A stretch of 64,000 nucleotides of DNA from Pseudomonas asgharzadehiana. GTDB lineage: Bacteria; Pseudomonadota; Gammaproteobacteria; Pseudomonadales; Pseudomonadaceae. The position numbers and the translations under genes were made by a program. The notes under the pieces were generated by a model. It worked only from the letters and a program-made list of their open reading frames with translations. It was not told the origin of the DNA and ran no database searches. Numbering within the stretch: the first letter of the stretch is position 1; each line of letters opens with the position of its first letter. Positions 45,455 to 55,739 of the stretch are shown piece after piece. The stretch covers positions 4,278,001 to 4,342,000 of the forward strand of contig NZ_CP077079.1 in the NCBI RefSeq assembly GCF_019139815.1, read 5' to 3'.

Positions 45455-46576
45455 GTGAATAAACCTCTCATTCTGGCCGCCGCCATTGCCTGCGGCCTCG
45501 TCGCACACGCCAACGCCACCACCTTTGCCTACATCTCCAGCCCCGGCGATGGCTTGATTTCTCAATATCGCCTCGATGAAAGCAACGGTGCACTGAGCCT
45601 GGTCGAGCAAGTAACGGCGGGCGATCAGGTCAACCCGATGGCCCTGAGCCCGGACGGCAAGACCTTGTTTGCCGCGCTGCGGGTCAAGCCGTTTCAGGTG
45701 CAGGCGTTCAGCATTGACCCGGCCAGCGGGCATTTGACGCCAACGTCCAAGGCGCCGCTGGCCGACAGCATGGCCTACCTGGCCACCGACCGCGCCGGGC
45801 GTTATCTGCTCGCGGCCTCCTACGGTGCCGACCTGCTCAGCGTGCAGCCCGTCGACAAGGCCGAGCCGATCCTCACCTACAAAACCGGCCTGCACGCGCA
45901 CTCGTTGCGTACCGACCCGAGCAATCGCTTCGCGTACGCCGGCAACCTGGGCACCGACCATGTGCTGCAATACCGCTTCGACGCCAACACCGGCGCACTC
46001 ACGCCGATCGGCACGGGCTTTGTCAGCGTGCCGGCCAATACCGGCCCTCGACACCTGGCGTTCTCGGCCAACGGTCAATACCTGTATGTGGTCGGCGAAA
46101 TGAGCGGCACCGTGACCGCGTTTGCCATCGACCACAACACCGGCGCGCTGGCCCAGGTCGGCGTGGCCAACGGCATCCCCGCACGCTTGAAACTGGCCCA
46201 CGGCGAAGTGCGCGATGCGCGCAACAATGACCTCAAAGACGACCCGACGCCGCGCATCTGGGCCGCCGACCTGCGTCTGTCGCCGGATGGCAAGCTGCTG
46301 CTGATGAGCGAGCGCACCAGCAGTTCGGTATCGGCGTTTGCGCTGGACACAGCCACGGGCGGCCTGCGCTTTCTCGACAACTACCCGGTGCAAGAAAAGC
46401 AGCCGCGTAATATCGCGTTTTCGCCCAATGGCCGATGGTTGCTGGTGACGGGCGAGAAAAGCGACACGGTCGGGGCGTATGCGGTCAGCGCCAACGGGGC
46501 ATTGAAGCGGGTGGGAGAAGCGGCGTCGGGCAAGGGGGCGTTGTGGATTGAGGTGTTGCACACCCAAGCGAAGTAA
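45455..46576 (+). CDS. Exported beta-propeller lactonase-family protein
   Basis: 373 aa, seven-bladed propeller repeats of the 6-phosphogluconolactonase/YbhE family (NPMALSPDGKTLFAALR, RHLAFSANGQYLYVVGE, RNIAFSPNGRWLLVTGE). The start is GTG 45455, with AAGG eight bases upstream, because it gives an immediate signal peptide (MNKPLILAAAIACGLVAHAN). An ATG at 45419 would bury that signal. Exported location makes true 6-phosphogluconolactonase activity unlikely. Substrate unknown. Confidence 0.85.
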   Translation: MNKPLILAAAIACGLVAHANATTFAYISSPGDGLISQYRLDESNGALSLVEQVTAGDQVNPMALSPDGKTLFAALRVKPFQVQAFSIDPASGHLTPTSKAPLADSMAYLATDRAGRYLLAASYGADLLSVQPVDKAEPILTYKTGLHAHSLRTDPSNRFAYAGNLGTDHVLQYRFDANTGALTPIGTGFVSVPANTGPRHLAFSANGQYLYVVGEMSGTVTAFAIDHNTGALAQVGVANGIPARLKLAHGEVRDARNNDLKDDPTPRIWAADLRLSPDGKLLLMSERTSSSVSAFALDTATGGLRFLDNYPVQEKQPRNIAFSPNGRWLLVTGEKSDTVGAYAVSANGALKRVGEAASGKGALWIEVLHTQAK

Positions 46577-46606
46577 CCCTCAGCACCCTTCGGGAACGAT
46601 GCAGGT

Positions 46607-46631
46607 GGTGAGCGGGCTTGCCCCGCTCACC
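46607..46631. terminator. Bidirectional REP-like hairpin between convergent genes
   Basis: GGTGAGCGGG - CTTGC - CCCGCTCACC, a perfect ten-base stem, exactly in the gap between the lactonase and chemoreceptor stops. Without a T run it may stop transcription only partially. Confidence 0.5.
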
Positions 46632-46641
46632 ACAACGCCGC

Positions 46642-48699
46642 TCAGCCCAAACGAAACCGCGCCGTGTTGTCACTCAACGCCTGGCTGCCCTTGCTCAAGG
46701 TGTCGGCCGCGCGGTTGACTGCGCGGGCGCCGTCCAATAAGCGCCCTGCGGCCTGATCGACTTGCTGGATATTGCCGCTCACTTCGTCCGCCGTCGCCGC
46801 TTGTTCTTCCACGGCCGTGGCGATTTGCGCCAGGGTGTCGGTGACGTTCTGCACCGCGCCGGCAATCTCGCCCAAGCGCGCGCCCAGGCCGGTGACGGAC
46901 TCGGCATCGGTGAGTGCTTGCTCGCACGCGGCGCCCATCAAGGTGACCGCCTGGCTGACGGTCGCGCGCAGGCTGTCGACGGTGCCGGCGATCTGCGCCG
47001 TGGAAGCCTGGGTGCGTTGCGAAAGGCTGCGCACTTCATCGGCCACCACCGCAAACCCCCTGCCCTGCTCACCGGCACGCGCCGCCTCGATGGCCGCGTT
47101 GAGCGCCAGCAGGTTGGTCTGTTCGGCAATGCCGCGAATGGTGTCGACCACCGATTGAATCTGCTGCCCCTGCTGGCTCACCTGCTGCAACGCATCGGCG
47201 GTGTCGGTAAGGCGTTGGTTGAGCTGCTGGATGCTCGCGGTGGTGCGCTGGCTGTCACGGCTGCTGTCTTCGGCAATGCGCCGGGTCTGCTGGGCGCTGC
47301 CCGAGGCTTGCTCGCAGCTTCTGGCGACGCCCATGGAGGTGGCGGCCAACTGCGTGGCGGCAGCGGCAATCTGGCTGATCTGGTGTTGCTGGTCTTCGAC
47401 TTCAGTGAGGGTGCTGCCCGATTGCGAATTGAGGGTGAGCACCGCTGAGCCCAGTTGCTGGGTTTCGTGATTGACCCCCAGCAGGCTGGTGCGCAGCTGC
47501 ATCACCGCCACGTTCAGTGCCGTGCTGATAGCCGCCAGTTCGTCACGCCCTTCCACCGCCACTTCCACGCACAGGTTACCGTCGCGCAGGGACTCGGCCA
47601 GGGTGGTGATGCCACTGGCGCTGCGGCGGATGGAAGCTTGCAGGCACACGAACAGGTACAGCGCCGCCAGGGCCAGCAGGCCGAACGTCAGCGCCAGGGG
47701 AATGAAGCGTTGGTTGGCGTGGCTGTGGTAGTAGCTCAAGCGCGCATCCAGCGAGGTGAGCGACTGCACACGCAGCGCGCCAAGCGAGGCGAGCGTGGTG
47801 TCGACACTGCGCTCAAAGCTGGTGGTGTCAAGCTTGATACTGCCGCCGAACACGCCGTCATCGAGCACTTTGAGTTCGTTATCCAACAGCTGCAGGCTGT
47901 TGTCGTACTGCGCGGTCCAGGGTTGCATGCCGTCGAATTGCTTGGCTTTGAGCGCAGTCGCAGCCTTGTCCAACTGGTCGCGCGCGTCGCCGATGCGGCT
48001 GCGCAGGTCGCGCATCTGCAAACGGCTTTGCAGGGTGAATTGCCCGGACGCGATGGACGATTGACCGACACTGGCCATGCGACCGATGCGCTCGATCAGG
48101 TCCGGCGTCTGCTGCGTGCCCATCTGCATCAGCATGTAGGTTTCCAGCCAGGGGTCGAGGATCAGGCCGGCGTCCAGGGTGATCTGCTCACGCAGGGTTT
48201 GCATCGCGCTCAGGGCCGAGGTGAAACGGTCGTAGCCGTCCGGCCACCAGCCCACGGTGCGCAGGGACGCGGAGTCCATGCCCTTGACCGTGGCCTGCAA
48301 CGCGTCGAAGCGCGCCAGGATATCGGCCCCGGCGTTCTGGGTTTTGAGGGTATCGCCCAAGGTTTGCAGGCTTTGCTGGATCAGTGGGAAATTCGCATCG
48401 ACCTTGTCCATCGCCGCCTTCGCCGCCGGCGTCGGGGCGTGCAGGATGTCTGCTGCTTTCCAGCGCGCGGCCAGGTTGCGCTGGGCGGTCAATTGGCCGT
48501 CCAGTGTGTCCAGGGCCAACAGTTGGCGGACGCCGGACTGTTCGTTGGAAATCACGCTTAATTTTTCACGATAGTCCTGCCCGATCATCCACAGGCTACC
48601 GGCCAGGGGCAGCATGAACAGGAAAAACAGAATCTGGAATTTACGTGCGAAACCGAGACGTCCGAGCAGGCGGATACCGGGTGATAACAAGCTGTGCAT
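46642..48699 (-). CDS. Methyl-accepting chemotaxis protein with large periplasmic sensor
   Basis: 685 aa. TM1 about residues 21-40, a ~300-residue helical periplasmic domain, TM2 about residues 330-350, HAMP, and the complete signalling domain with [19 protein letters not shown]. The sensor is of the long helical type ([18 protein letters not shown]). ATG 48699 ([16 protein letters not shown]) is preferred over an upstream start that would add residues before the basic N-terminus. Ligand unknown. Confidence 0.92.
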   Translation of the reverse strand: MHSLLSPGIRLLGRLGFARKFQILFFLFMLPLAGSLWMIGQDYREKLSVISNEQSGVRQLLALDTLDGQLTAQRNLAARWKAADILHAPTPAAKAAMDKVDANFPLIQQSLQTLGDTLKTQNAGADILARFDALQATVKGMDSASLRTVGWWPDGYDRFTSALSAMQTLREQITLDAGLILDPWLETYMLMQMGTQQTPDLIERIGRMASVGQSSIASGQFTLQSRLQMRDLRSRIGDARDQLDKAATALKAKQFDGMQPWTAQYDNSLQLLDNELKVLDDGVFGGSIKLDTTSFERSVDTTLASLGALRVQSLTSLDARLSYYHSHANQRFIPLALTFGLLALAALYLFVCLQASIRRSASGITTLAESLRDGNLCVEVAVEGRDELAAISTALNVAVMQLRTSLLGVNHETQQLGSAVLTLNSQSGSTLTEVEDQQHQISQIAAAATQLAATSMGVARSCEQASGSAQQTRRIAEDSSRDSQRTTASIQQLNQRLTDTADALQQVSQQGQQIQSVVDTIRGIAEQTNLLALNAAIEAARAGEQGRGFAVVADEVRSLSQRTQASTAQIAGTVDSLRATVSQAVTLMGAACEQALTDAESVTGLGARLGEIAGAVQNVTDTLAQIATAVEEQAATADEVSGNIQQVDQAAGRLLDGARAVNRAADTLSKGSQALSDNTARFRLG

Positions 48700-49050
48700 G
48701 TCCGACCACTCCCAAAAACAACCCACGCGAATAAACGGCAGGCCAAGCCTTGAAATGACTAACGGCAAAATGCCATGTCATTGATTAGCTTGGCACTAGC
48801 AAGATACGAGCCGCCGGCACGCAGCCCCGAAACAGCGCGCTCGGTGTGCTTATGGTGCCGGTGGCGCGCACGAAAATGGGGCAAAAGCACTCAGTGTCGG
48901 CCAGGGTGTTGTAACCGGCGGAGACGACTACCTGAGATGCGCTCCAAAACATCTTCAATTACAGGCATCCTATCGGCCGCGAACCGAACAAACTTGAAGG
49001 GCTGAATGCGTCTGACGGCAATCAAGCTCACCTCGGAAAAGGAAATCCTC
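48700..49050. other. Intergenic region upstream of chemoreceptor and kptA
   Basis: About 350 bases between divergent genes. No repeat, RNA or recognisable operator was seen. An ATG at 49006 with AAGGG ahead could start kptA 15 codons earlier. Confidence 0.4.
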
Positions 49051-49602
49051 TTGAATAAGAAACAACGCGACGATATCAGCAGATTCCTCAGCTACGTACT
49101 GCGCCATGCCCCGGAGTCATTGAGTATTGCACTGGACAGCGACGGCTGGACCGATATTGACGAACTGATCACAAAAGCCAACCGCCACGGGCATAACGTT
49201 GACCGCCAGGCCTTGCTCGATGTCGTTGAGACCAACGATAAAAAGCGCTTCACACTCTCCGACGATGGCTACCGCATCCGCGCCGCCCAAGGCCATAGCA
49301 CTGAACACGTGCAGGTGCAGCACATCGAAAAGGAACCGCCGGCCGTGCTCTACCACGGTACCGCCAGCCGCTTCATGGCCTCCATCGACATTCAAGGACT
49401 GATTCCGGGCAGCCGGCACCATGTGCACCTGACAGAGAACCCTGAGACCGCGATGGCCGTCGGCAAGCGCTATGGGCAACCGGTGCTGCTCAGCATTGAT
49501 ACGCACGCGATGAGAAAGGCAGGCATGCGGTTCTTCCAGGCGGACAACGGCGTATGGCTGGTGGACGCAGTACCGGCGCCCTATTTGACTTGCATGTACT
49601 GA
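49051..49602 (+). CDS. kptA: RNA 2'-phosphotransferase KptA/Tpt1
   Basis: 183 aa. Transfers an internal 2'-phosphate from RNA to NAD+. Seen: FLSYVLRHAPESL with the catalytic Arg-His, the winged domain, then YHGTASRFMASI and SRHHVHLTENP with the ADP-ribosyltransferase-like residues. TTG 49051 is chosen because AAGGA lies seven bases ahead and the family begins at NKKQRDDISRFLSY. An ATG at 49006 is the alternative. It overlaps the DUF3144 gene tail to tail by 22 bases. Substrate in bacteria is uncertain. Confidence 0.85.
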   Translation: MNKKQRDDISRFLSYVLRHAPESLSIALDSDGWTDIDELITKANRHGHNVDRQALLDVVETNDKKRFTLSDDGYRIRAAQGHSTEHVQVQHIEKEPPAVLYHGTASRFMASIDIQGLIPGSRHHVHLTENPETAMAVGKRYGQPVLLSIDTHAMRKAGMRFFQADNGVWLVDAVPAPYLTCMY

Positions 49603-49871
49603 GTAAAATTATTGATGTGATCGTCCAGATTGTCTTCAAGCATCATCCGGTACTGCTCACAGAAATACTTCAGCATCGCCTCGCGCTCCTCGGCCATGTG
49701 CGCGCCGGATTTAAAATTACGCGCACACGCCCAGGCATTGAACCGGGTGGTGCCGAACATCATTGAGGCGCTGACCTGACCGAGGTCTTCGAAGGTTTTG
49801 AGCTGCTCGTTCGACAGTTCGATATGTGCGTCTGCGCGGTCGTAGAAGGCTTGGTCGGTGGTGTCGGCCAT
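49581..49871 (-). CDS. DUF3144 family protein
   Basis: 96 aa, all helical: FYDRADAHIELSNEQL, VSASMMFGTTRFNAWACARN, and a Met-rich C-terminal helix ending NNFTQYMQVK. This matches the small family DUF3144, function unknown. ATG 49871 gives the family length. Its end overlaps the kptA 3' end. Confidence 0.82.
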   Translation of the reverse strand: MADTTDQAFYDRADAHIELSNEQLKTFEDLGQVSASMMFGTTRFNAWACARNFKSGAHMAEEREAMLKYFCEQYRMMLEDNLDDHINNFTQYMQVK

Positions 49872-49952
49872 GGCAGGTGTCCTGGGTGAGCGAATGAGGC
49901 GGTTATTGGAGCATATCCGGCGCCATGGATGCGGATCCGGCGACAACAGCGA

Positions 49953-50648
49953 TCAACCCAGCAATTGAATCATCCACTGAATCTGCCGGGCTATCTCTTG
50001 GCGCTTAGCCTCGGGCAGCGTCTGCCGTGCCTGTTCGAAGCCGGCCAGGGTCTTGTGCTTGAGGCGCAGCGCGCGTTGCCACTTGGCCAGGAAGACCGGC
50101 GTACGCGCCTGCATGTGCAGCGGGCCGAAGTACAATTCTTCAGCGCTGTACACCACAGGCTCCGAGCGCTCGGCGACGATGATTTCGTAGTAGAAGCGGT
50201 TTTCGTGCAGCAACTCTTCACTGACGATGCGGTAGCCGTTGTGCATCAACCACACGCGCAGCGGTTGCTCGCCGCCGTTGGGTTGCAGGACCAGCCGCTC
50301 ATGACCGCTCAAATGGGCCTTGCCGGCTTCGAGGATGTCGCGGATCGTTTCGCCGCCCATGCCGCACAGGCTGACGGCGGTGATACGGTCGTCGGGTTCG
50401 ATGGCCGACAAACCATCGGCCAAGCGCACGCGGATGCGCTGCTCCAGGCCGTTGTCACACACGGTACGCTTGGCCGCTTGAAAAGGCGTGGCGGCCACCT
50501 CCCCCGCCACGGCCGCCTCGATCACGCCACGGCGCAACAATGCCACCGGCAGGTAGGCGTGGTCCGAGCCGATATCGGCCAGGCGTGCGCCGTGCGGTAT
50601 ATGCGCCGCCACGCGCTCCAGGCGCTGGGACAATGTCTGTTCGTTCAA
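49953..50648 (-). CDS. trmK: tRNA (adenine-N1)-methyltransferase, TrmK type
   Basis: 231 aa, COG2384 SAM-dependent methyltransferase. SAM-binding motif RLADIGSDHAYLPVALL, catalytic-loop VSLCGMGGETI, and LQPNGGEQPLRVWL, as in TrmK, which methylates A22 of tRNA in Gram-positives. The role in Pseudomonas is not established. The start is TTG 50648: AAGGA lies seven bases ahead, and the preceding gene stops 13 bases away. Probably an operon with the regulator. Confidence 0.82.
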   Translation of the reverse strand: MNEQTLSQRLERVAAHIPHGARLADIGSDHAYLPVALLRRGVIEAAVAGEVAATPFQAAKRTVCDNGLEQRIRVRLADGLSAIEPDDRITAVSLCGMGGETIRDILEAGKAHLSGHERLVLQPNGGEQPLRVWLMHNGYRIVSEELLHENRFYYEIIVAERSEPVVYSAEELYFGPLHMQARTPVFLAKWQRALRLKHKTLAGFEQARQTLPEAKRQEIARQIQWMIQLLG

Positions 50649-50661
50649 CCTTGAGTCCTTG

Positions 50662-51372
50662 TCATTCGCCGGAAAACCGATCCCGGCTGTTGGTCAGGTG
50701 CAGCACCATGGCGGCCCGCGCCGCGTCCGGGTCCTGGCGTTTGATCGCATTAAAAATCGCCTCATGCTCAAGGTTCGCCAATTGCCCGAGCTTGGCAAAA
50801 TCGGCGCCGCCGCGCTCGGCGCCCTTGACCTGAGTGCGGGGAATCATCGCATTGCCCAGGTGCGACATGATTTCGCTGAAGAACGTATTGCCGGTGGCCT
50901 CGGCGATCAGTTGGTGAAAGCGCTTGTCCTCTTCCACACAGCTGTCGTGGTTGGCCAGGCAGGCCTGGTAGTCATCCAGCGCCTGGCGCATATCGGCCAG
51001 TTGCACCTCGCTTCTGCGCAGCGCGGCCAGCGCTACCGCTTGTACTTCCAGGCCCAGGCGCAGTTCCAGCATGTTACGCACGCTGGCCACCGTATCCACA
51101 TGCAGGCGCAAGCCCTGCTGGGCGTTTTGCTCCAGCACGAAGGTGCCGATGCCATGCCGCGTCTCCACCAGCCCCGAGGCCTGCAACTTGGAAAGCGCCT
51201 CGCGCACCACCGTACGGCTGACGCCGTGCTCACGCACGATGGTGGATTCGGACGGCAGTTTTTCACCGGGTTTCAATTGCCCGAGCTGGATGCGCTGGGT
51301 CAGGGCATCGACCACGCCTTGGGCCAGGTTGTTAGAGCGTCTACGCAGGGGCGCTGGGCTTTCAATGGGCAT
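50662..51372 (-). CDS. FadR/GntR family regulator, probable glucarate repressor
   Basis: 236 aa. N-terminal winged HTH (LPSESTIVREHGVSRTVVRE) and a C-terminal FCD ligand domain with the metal-binding His pattern (DKRFHQLIAEATGN, LEHEAIFNAI). The ATG at 51372 is taken, though the ribosome site is poor; an ATG at 51429 is possible. It is divergent from the glucarate transporter and dehydratase genes, and a perfect GntR-type operator lies just upstream. Confidence 0.85.
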   Translation of the reverse strand: MPIESPAPLRRRSNNLAQGVVDALTQRIQLGQLKPGEKLPSESTIVREHGVSRTVVREALSKLQASGLVETRHGIGTFVLEQNAQQGLRLHVDTVASVRNMLELRLGLEVQAVALAALRRSEVQLADMRQALDDYQACLANHDSCVEEDKRFHQLIAEATGNTFFSEIMSHLGNAMIPRTQVKGAERGGADFAKLGQLANLEHEAIFNAIKRQDPDAARAAMVLHLTNSRDRFSGE

Positions 51373-51456
51373 TGCGGGAGGTCCACGAGGTTGGGCTGGG
51401 CGGAGCTTAACATCCTGCTGGAGGGACATTGCTGAGCGCGTGAGAAAACCATCATC

Positions 51457-51467
51457 TTGTATGACAA
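51457..51467. promoter_or_regulatory. GntR/FadR-type operator, predicted
   Basis: TTGTATGACAA fits the FCD-GntR consensus TNGTNNNACNA exactly. A second, imperfect copy (TTGTATGATGT) lies at 51646-51656, close to the transporter gene. Both are in the divergent intergenic region 51373-51710, which shows nothing else. Confidence 0.55.
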
Positions 51468-51710
51468 CCAATCTGTAGCGTTTAACAACTGACGCTATCG
51501 AGCGGGCATTTTCAAACAGAGGAATTCAACGCAAGCGCTCACAAAACCCCAATAAATACGGACTAATAACTAAACCAAGCAGCCCCCTGGTCACCTTATA
51601 AACACAAAAACACCCCGCCATGGATTGCGAACCCCAGAAATGCACTTGTATGATGTCTATCAACAACGCATACAAACCCGCATAAAAATAATCAGGGGGA
51701 GTTTTCCATT

Positions 51711-53072
51711 GTGACTCGTTCAAGCCATGCATCCGTTGCACCCACCCGCGATCCCGTCCTCACGCGCGCCGTGAGCAAAGTGAAGCGCCATGTGCTTCCA
51801 CTGTTCGTGATCATGTTCATCCTCAACTACATCGACCGGGTCAATATCGGCTTCGTGCGCACGCACATGGAGCATGACCTGGGCATCGGCGCCGCGGCCT
51901 ATGGCTTTGGCGCCGGGTTGTTCTTCATTGGCTACGCCCTGTTCGAAGTACCGTCCAACATGCTGCTGCAAAAGGTCGGCGCGCGCATCTGGCTGACCCG
52001 CATCATGTTCACCTGGGGCATCGTCGCGACGATGATGGCGTTCATCCAGAACGAAACCCACTTCTACATCCTGCGCTTTCTGCTGGGCGTGGCCGAGGCC
52101 GGTTTCTTCCCTGGGGTGATCTACTACTTCACGCGCTGGTTGCCGGGCGTGGAGCGCGGTAAAGCCATCGCGATTTTTCTCAGCGGCTCGGCGGTGGCGT
52201 CGTTGATCTCGGGCCCTCTGTCGGGGGTGCTGTTGCAGATCGAAGGCTTTGGTTTTCATGGCTGGCAATGGATGTTCGCCATCGAAGGCCTGGCCTCGGT
52301 GGTGATCGGGTTCTTTGTGTGGTTCTGGCTCGACTCCAAGCCCCACGATGCCAAATGGATGAGCCGTGAAGAGCAGGACGCACTGGTCGGCGCCATCGAC
52401 GCCGAACAACGCCAGCGTGAAGCGCTGACCAGCGTCAAACCCACCCTCGGCAAGCTGCTCAAAGACCGTCAGATCCTGCTGTTTTGCGCGTTGTACTTCT
52501 GCATCCAACTGACGATTTACGCGGCGACATTCTGGCTGCCGAGCATCATCAAAAAGATGGGCGACTTGAGTGACGTGCAGGTGGGCTTCTTCAACTCGAT
52601 CCCCTGGCTGATCTCGATCATCGCCATGTACGCCTTCGCGTCGCTGTCGGGCAAGTTCAAGTTCCAGCAGGCCTGGGTCGCGGCGGCACTGTTGATTGCC
52701 GCGGCAGGCATGTTCATGTCTACCACCGGTGGGCCGATTTTCGCCTTCGTGGCGATCTGCTTTGCGGCCATCGGTTTCAAGTCGGCGTCATCGCTGTTCT
52801 GGCCGATCCCCCAGGGTTACCTGGATGTGCGCATCGCGGCGGCGGTGATCGCGCTGATCAACTCCATCGGCAACCTCGGCGGCTTCGTTGCGCCGACCAC
52901 CTTCGGCTTCCTGGAACAGACCACCGGTTCGATCCAGGGCGGCCTCTACGGCCTGGCCGGCACCTCGGTGCTGGCGGCGATCCTGGTGTTCTTCGCCAAG
53001 ACCGCGCCCTCTGCCGTATTGACCCCGACAAGCGTGGCGCCCAACAGCGCCGCCGTCAGCAAACCTCTTTGA
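51711..53072 (+). CDS. gudP: MFS glucarate/galactarate-type transporter
   Basis: 453 aa, twelve membrane helices, anion:cation symporter (ACS) branch: [52 protein letters not shown]. The adjacent gudD gene and the FadR-type regulator argue for an aldarate substrate. The start is GTG 51711 with GGGGGAG ten bases upstream. Substrate inferred from context. Confidence 0.85.
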   Translation: MTRSSHASVAPTRDPVLTRAVSKVKRHVLPLFVIMFILNYIDRVNIGFVRTHMEHDLGIGAAAYGFGAGLFFIGYALFEVPSNMLLQKVGARIWLTRIMFTWGIVATMMAFIQNETHFYILRFLLGVAEAGFFPGVIYYFTRWLPGVERGKAIAIFLSGSAVASLISGPLSGVLLQIEGFGFHGWQWMFAIEGLASVVIGFFVWFWLDSKPHDAKWMSREEQDALVGAIDAEQRQREALTSVKPTLGKLLKDRQILLFCALYFCIQLTIYAATFWLPSIIKKMGDLSDVQVGFFNSIPWLISIIAMYAFASLSGKFKFQQAWVAAALLIAAAGMFMSTTGGPIFAFVAICFAAIGFKSASSLFWPIPQGYLDVRIAAAVIALINSIGNLGGFVAPTTFGFLEQTTGSIQGGLYGLAGTSVLAAILVFFAKTAPSAVLTPTSVAPNSAAVSKPL

Positions 53073-53091
53073 ACCTTTCAGGACACTTGCC

Positions 53092-54417
53092 ATGAATACT
53101 CCAGTCGTCACGCACTTGCAGGTTATCCCCGTCGCCGGCCACGACAGCATGCTGCTTAACCTCAGCGGCGCCCACGGGCCTTTTTTCACACGCAATATCG
53201 TCATCCTCAAGGACAGCTGCGGCAACACCGGCGTGGGTGAAGTGCCCGGTGGCGAACGCATCCGCGAAACCCTGGAAGACGCACGCAGCCTGGTGATCGG
53301 CCAACCGATCGGCCAGTACCAGCGCGTGCTGAATCAAATGCGCAGCACCTTTGCCTCGCGGGACTCGGCCGGGCGCGGCCTGCAAACCTTTGACCTGCGC
53401 ATCACCATCCACGCGGTCACCGCCATGGAGGCCGCGCTGCTCGACCTGCTGGGGCAGTTTCTCGACGTGCCGGTGGCCGCCCTGCTCGGCGAAGGCCAGC
53501 AGCGCGATGCGGTGAAAATGCTCGGTTACCTGTTCTACGTCGGCGACCGCAACGCCACCGACCTGGCTTACCGTAACGAAGCGGACGCTGACGACGATTG
53601 GTTGCGCCTGCGCCATGAAACCGCGCTCACCCCCGAAGCGGTTGTGCGCCTGGCCGAAGCCGCCAAAGCCCGGTACGGCTTCAACGACTTCAAGCTCAAG
53701 GGCGGCGTATTGAGCGGCGACGCGGAAATCGAAGCGATCACCGCCCTGGCCGAGCGTTTCCCCGATGCACGCATCACCCTCGACCCGAACGGCGCCTGGT
53801 CTCTGAAAGAAGCCATCCGCCTGTGCCGCGACCAGCACCACGTGCTCGCCTACGCCGAAGACCCATGCGGTGCCGAAAACGGTTACTCGGGCCGCGAAGT
53901 GATGGCTGAGTTCCGTCGCGCCACGGGCCTCAAGACCGCCACCAACATGATCGCCACCGACTGGCGCGAAATGGGCCATGCGATCCAGCTGCAATCGGTG
54001 GACATTCCGCTGGCCGACCCGCACTTCTGGACCTTGCAAGGCTCGGTGCGCGTGGCGCAGATGTGCCATGAATGGGGCCTGACCTGGGGCTCGCACTCCA
54101 ACAACCACTTCGATATTTCCCTGGCCATGTTCACCCAGGTGGCTGCCGCCGCGCCGGGCGACATCACCGCCATCGACACTCACTGGATCTGGCAGGACGG
54201 CCAGCGCCTGACCCGTGAACCCCTGAAAATCGAAGGCGGCTATGTGAAAGTACCGGCCAAGCCTGGCCTGGGCGTGGACATCGACATGGACGCCGTGGCC
54301 AAGGCCCATGAGCTGTACCAAGGCATGGGCCTCGGCGCGCGGGATGACAGCGTGGCGATGCAGTTTTTGATACCGGGTTGGCGCTATAACAACAAGCAGC
54401 CTTGCCTGGTGCGCTGA
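53092..54417 (+). CDS. gudD: D-glucarate dehydratase
   Basis: 441 aa, enolase superfamily, dehydrates D-glucarate to 5-keto-4-deoxy-glucarate. Seen: [13 protein letters not shown] with the catalytic KxK, the metal-binding [23 protein letters not shown] and [14 protein letters not shown] with the catalytic His. AGGA eight bases ahead of ATG 53092. It follows the transporter gene by 19 bases and forms one operon with it. Its stop abuts the mscS stop. Confidence 0.95.
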   Translation: MNTPVVTHLQVIPVAGHDSMLLNLSGAHGPFFTRNIVILKDSCGNTGVGEVPGGERIRETLEDARSLVIGQPIGQYQRVLNQMRSTFASRDSAGRGLQTFDLRITIHAVTAMEAALLDLLGQFLDVPVAALLGEGQQRDAVKMLGYLFYVGDRNATDLAYRNEADADDDWLRLRHETALTPEAVVRLAEAAKARYGFNDFKLKGGVLSGDAEIEAITALAERFPDARITLDPNGAWSLKEAIRLCRDQHHVLAYAEDPCGAENGYSGREVMAEFRRATGLKTATNMIATDWREMGHAIQLQSVDIPLADPHFWTLQGSVRVAQMCHEWGLTWGSHSNNHFDISLAMFTQVAAAAPGDITAIDTHWIWQDGQRLTREPLKIEGGYVKVPAKPGLGVDIDMDAVAKAHELYQGMGLGARDDSVAMQFLIPGWRYNNKQPCLVR

Positions 54418-55545
54418 TCAAGCATGCTCGGCGCGCGCCGGAGACGGCGTGCGCGAAGGCCGTGCGGCAGCGTCGGGCATTGAAGCGACGTGCACGGTGC
54501 GCGCCGGGAAAGCAAAGCAAGCGCCAAGCTCAGCGACCGCCTCCATGATGCTCAGGTTGATCCGCTGCTGCACGTCCATATAAACGTTATAGCTCGCGTC
54601 CAGGACGATATAGACCGTCTCGAACTCGAGCGCGCTCTCGCCAAAATTCCTGAAATGGCAGCGATCGAACCTGGCCAATTCTTCACGCTTGATGATCTCC
54701 TGCACCCGTCGCGTGACTTGGCGGACCTGTTCGGTGGAGCAGTCATAGGTCAGGCGAAACTCGAACACAATGCGGCGTTCCTGCAGCCGCTTGTAGTTCT
54801 GGATGGTGCTGCTGATCATGTCGGCGTTGGCCATGACAATCTGCTCGCCACCCAGGCTTCGGATGCGCGTGGTCTTCAGGCCCACATGCTCAACCGTACC
54901 GGCCAGCGTGCCCACTACGATGAAATCGCCGACTTCAAAGGGCTTGTCGACGGCAATGGACAGCGAGGCGAACACATCGCCCAGGATGTTCTGCACCGCC
55001 AGCGCCACCGCGATACCGCCCACGCCGAGGCTGGCGACAAACGCGGTGATGTTGACGCCCAGGTTCGACAGCATCGCGAGCAGAATCACTGCCCATAACA
55101 ACACCCTCCCCCCCCACAAACTCAAGGTTGCCAGGGCGCTGGCCTGAAACACCCCGTTGGCGCTGTGGCGAGAGAAATAACGGTGCAGCCCCAGCGCCAG
55201 GGCGCGGTTGGCCCACAGGCCGATCTGCAACGCCGCCACCACAAACCACAGGCTGCTGACCCGACCGAGCCAGCGCTGCGGCAAATCCAGCAAACCGACC
55301 CCGACCAGAATCGAGGCCAACAGCAACAACGTGGTGCTGGTCGCCGACAGCACTTGGCTGGCGATCAAACTGAGATGACCATTACCGGCGCTCGCCCTGG
55401 CCTGGACCTTGCGAAACACGAAGCGGATGGCGGTTCTCGCCAGCCAGTAACTGAGCGCTGCGGCGCACACGGCAAGCGCCCAACTGGCCAATGAAATGCC
55501 CAGGATCGTGTAGGTGCTGAAAAAGTCTGCGAATTCCTCGGTCAT
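54418..55545 (-). CDS. MscS-type mechanosensitive channel
   Basis: 375 aa. An N-terminal set of four membrane helices precedes the MscS pore helix and domain: FVASLGVGGIAVALAVQNIL, GDFIVVGTLAGTVEHVGLKTTRIRS and NADMISSTIQNYKRL. It lets solutes out under hypo-osmotic stress. The stop is directly adjacent to gudD's stop in convergent orientation. A short palindrome CAAACAGCCTGTTTG sits upstream near 55637-55651. Confidence 0.9.
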   Translation of the reverse strand: MTEEFADFFSTYTILGISLASWALAVCAAALSYWLARTAIRFVFRKVQARASAGNGHLSLIASQVLSATSTTLLLLASILVGVGLLDLPQRWLGRVSSLWFVVAALQIGLWANRALALGLHRYFSRHSANGVFQASALATLSLWGGRVLLWAVILLAMLSNLGVNITAFVASLGVGGIAVALAVQNILGDVFASLSIAVDKPFEVGDFIVVGTLAGTVEHVGLKTTRIRSLGGEQIVMANADMISSTIQNYKRLQERRIVFEFRLTYDCSTEQVRQVTRRVQEIIKREELARFDRCHFRNFGESALEFETVYIVLDASYNVYMDVQQRINLSIMEAVAELGACFAFPARTVHVASMPDAAARPSRTPSPARAEHA

Positions 55546-55739
55546 TCAAACCCCCTTTGAAGCCTGCGACGGCGCATGCGCCTCAGCGCATGGCCGACTG
55601 CAGCCCGGTAAACGCCGCTTGCTCTGGCGGTGCCGTCAAACAGCCTGTTTGGGTTAGGCGCCGTGGGTATGCGGCTGTTCAATCTAATCAAAGGCTGGGG
55701 CGATAACTGACCGCGCCGTGTTGCTGGGCAAGCTGGCAA

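Noticed and set aside
47455..48561. A 368-codon open frame opposite the second chemoreceptor
   Set aside because: Antisense to a complete MCP; no start signal and no domain.
49332..49359. Possible second hrp box (GGAACC-N15-CCAC) inside kptA
   Set aside because: The final base of CCACNNA is T rather than A, it lies within a coding region, and no gene starts at a suitable distance.
55637..55651. Palindrome CAAACAGCCTGTTTG upstream of the MscS gene
   Set aside because: Perfect but short, and without a promoter or regulator next to it; chance is a fair explanation.
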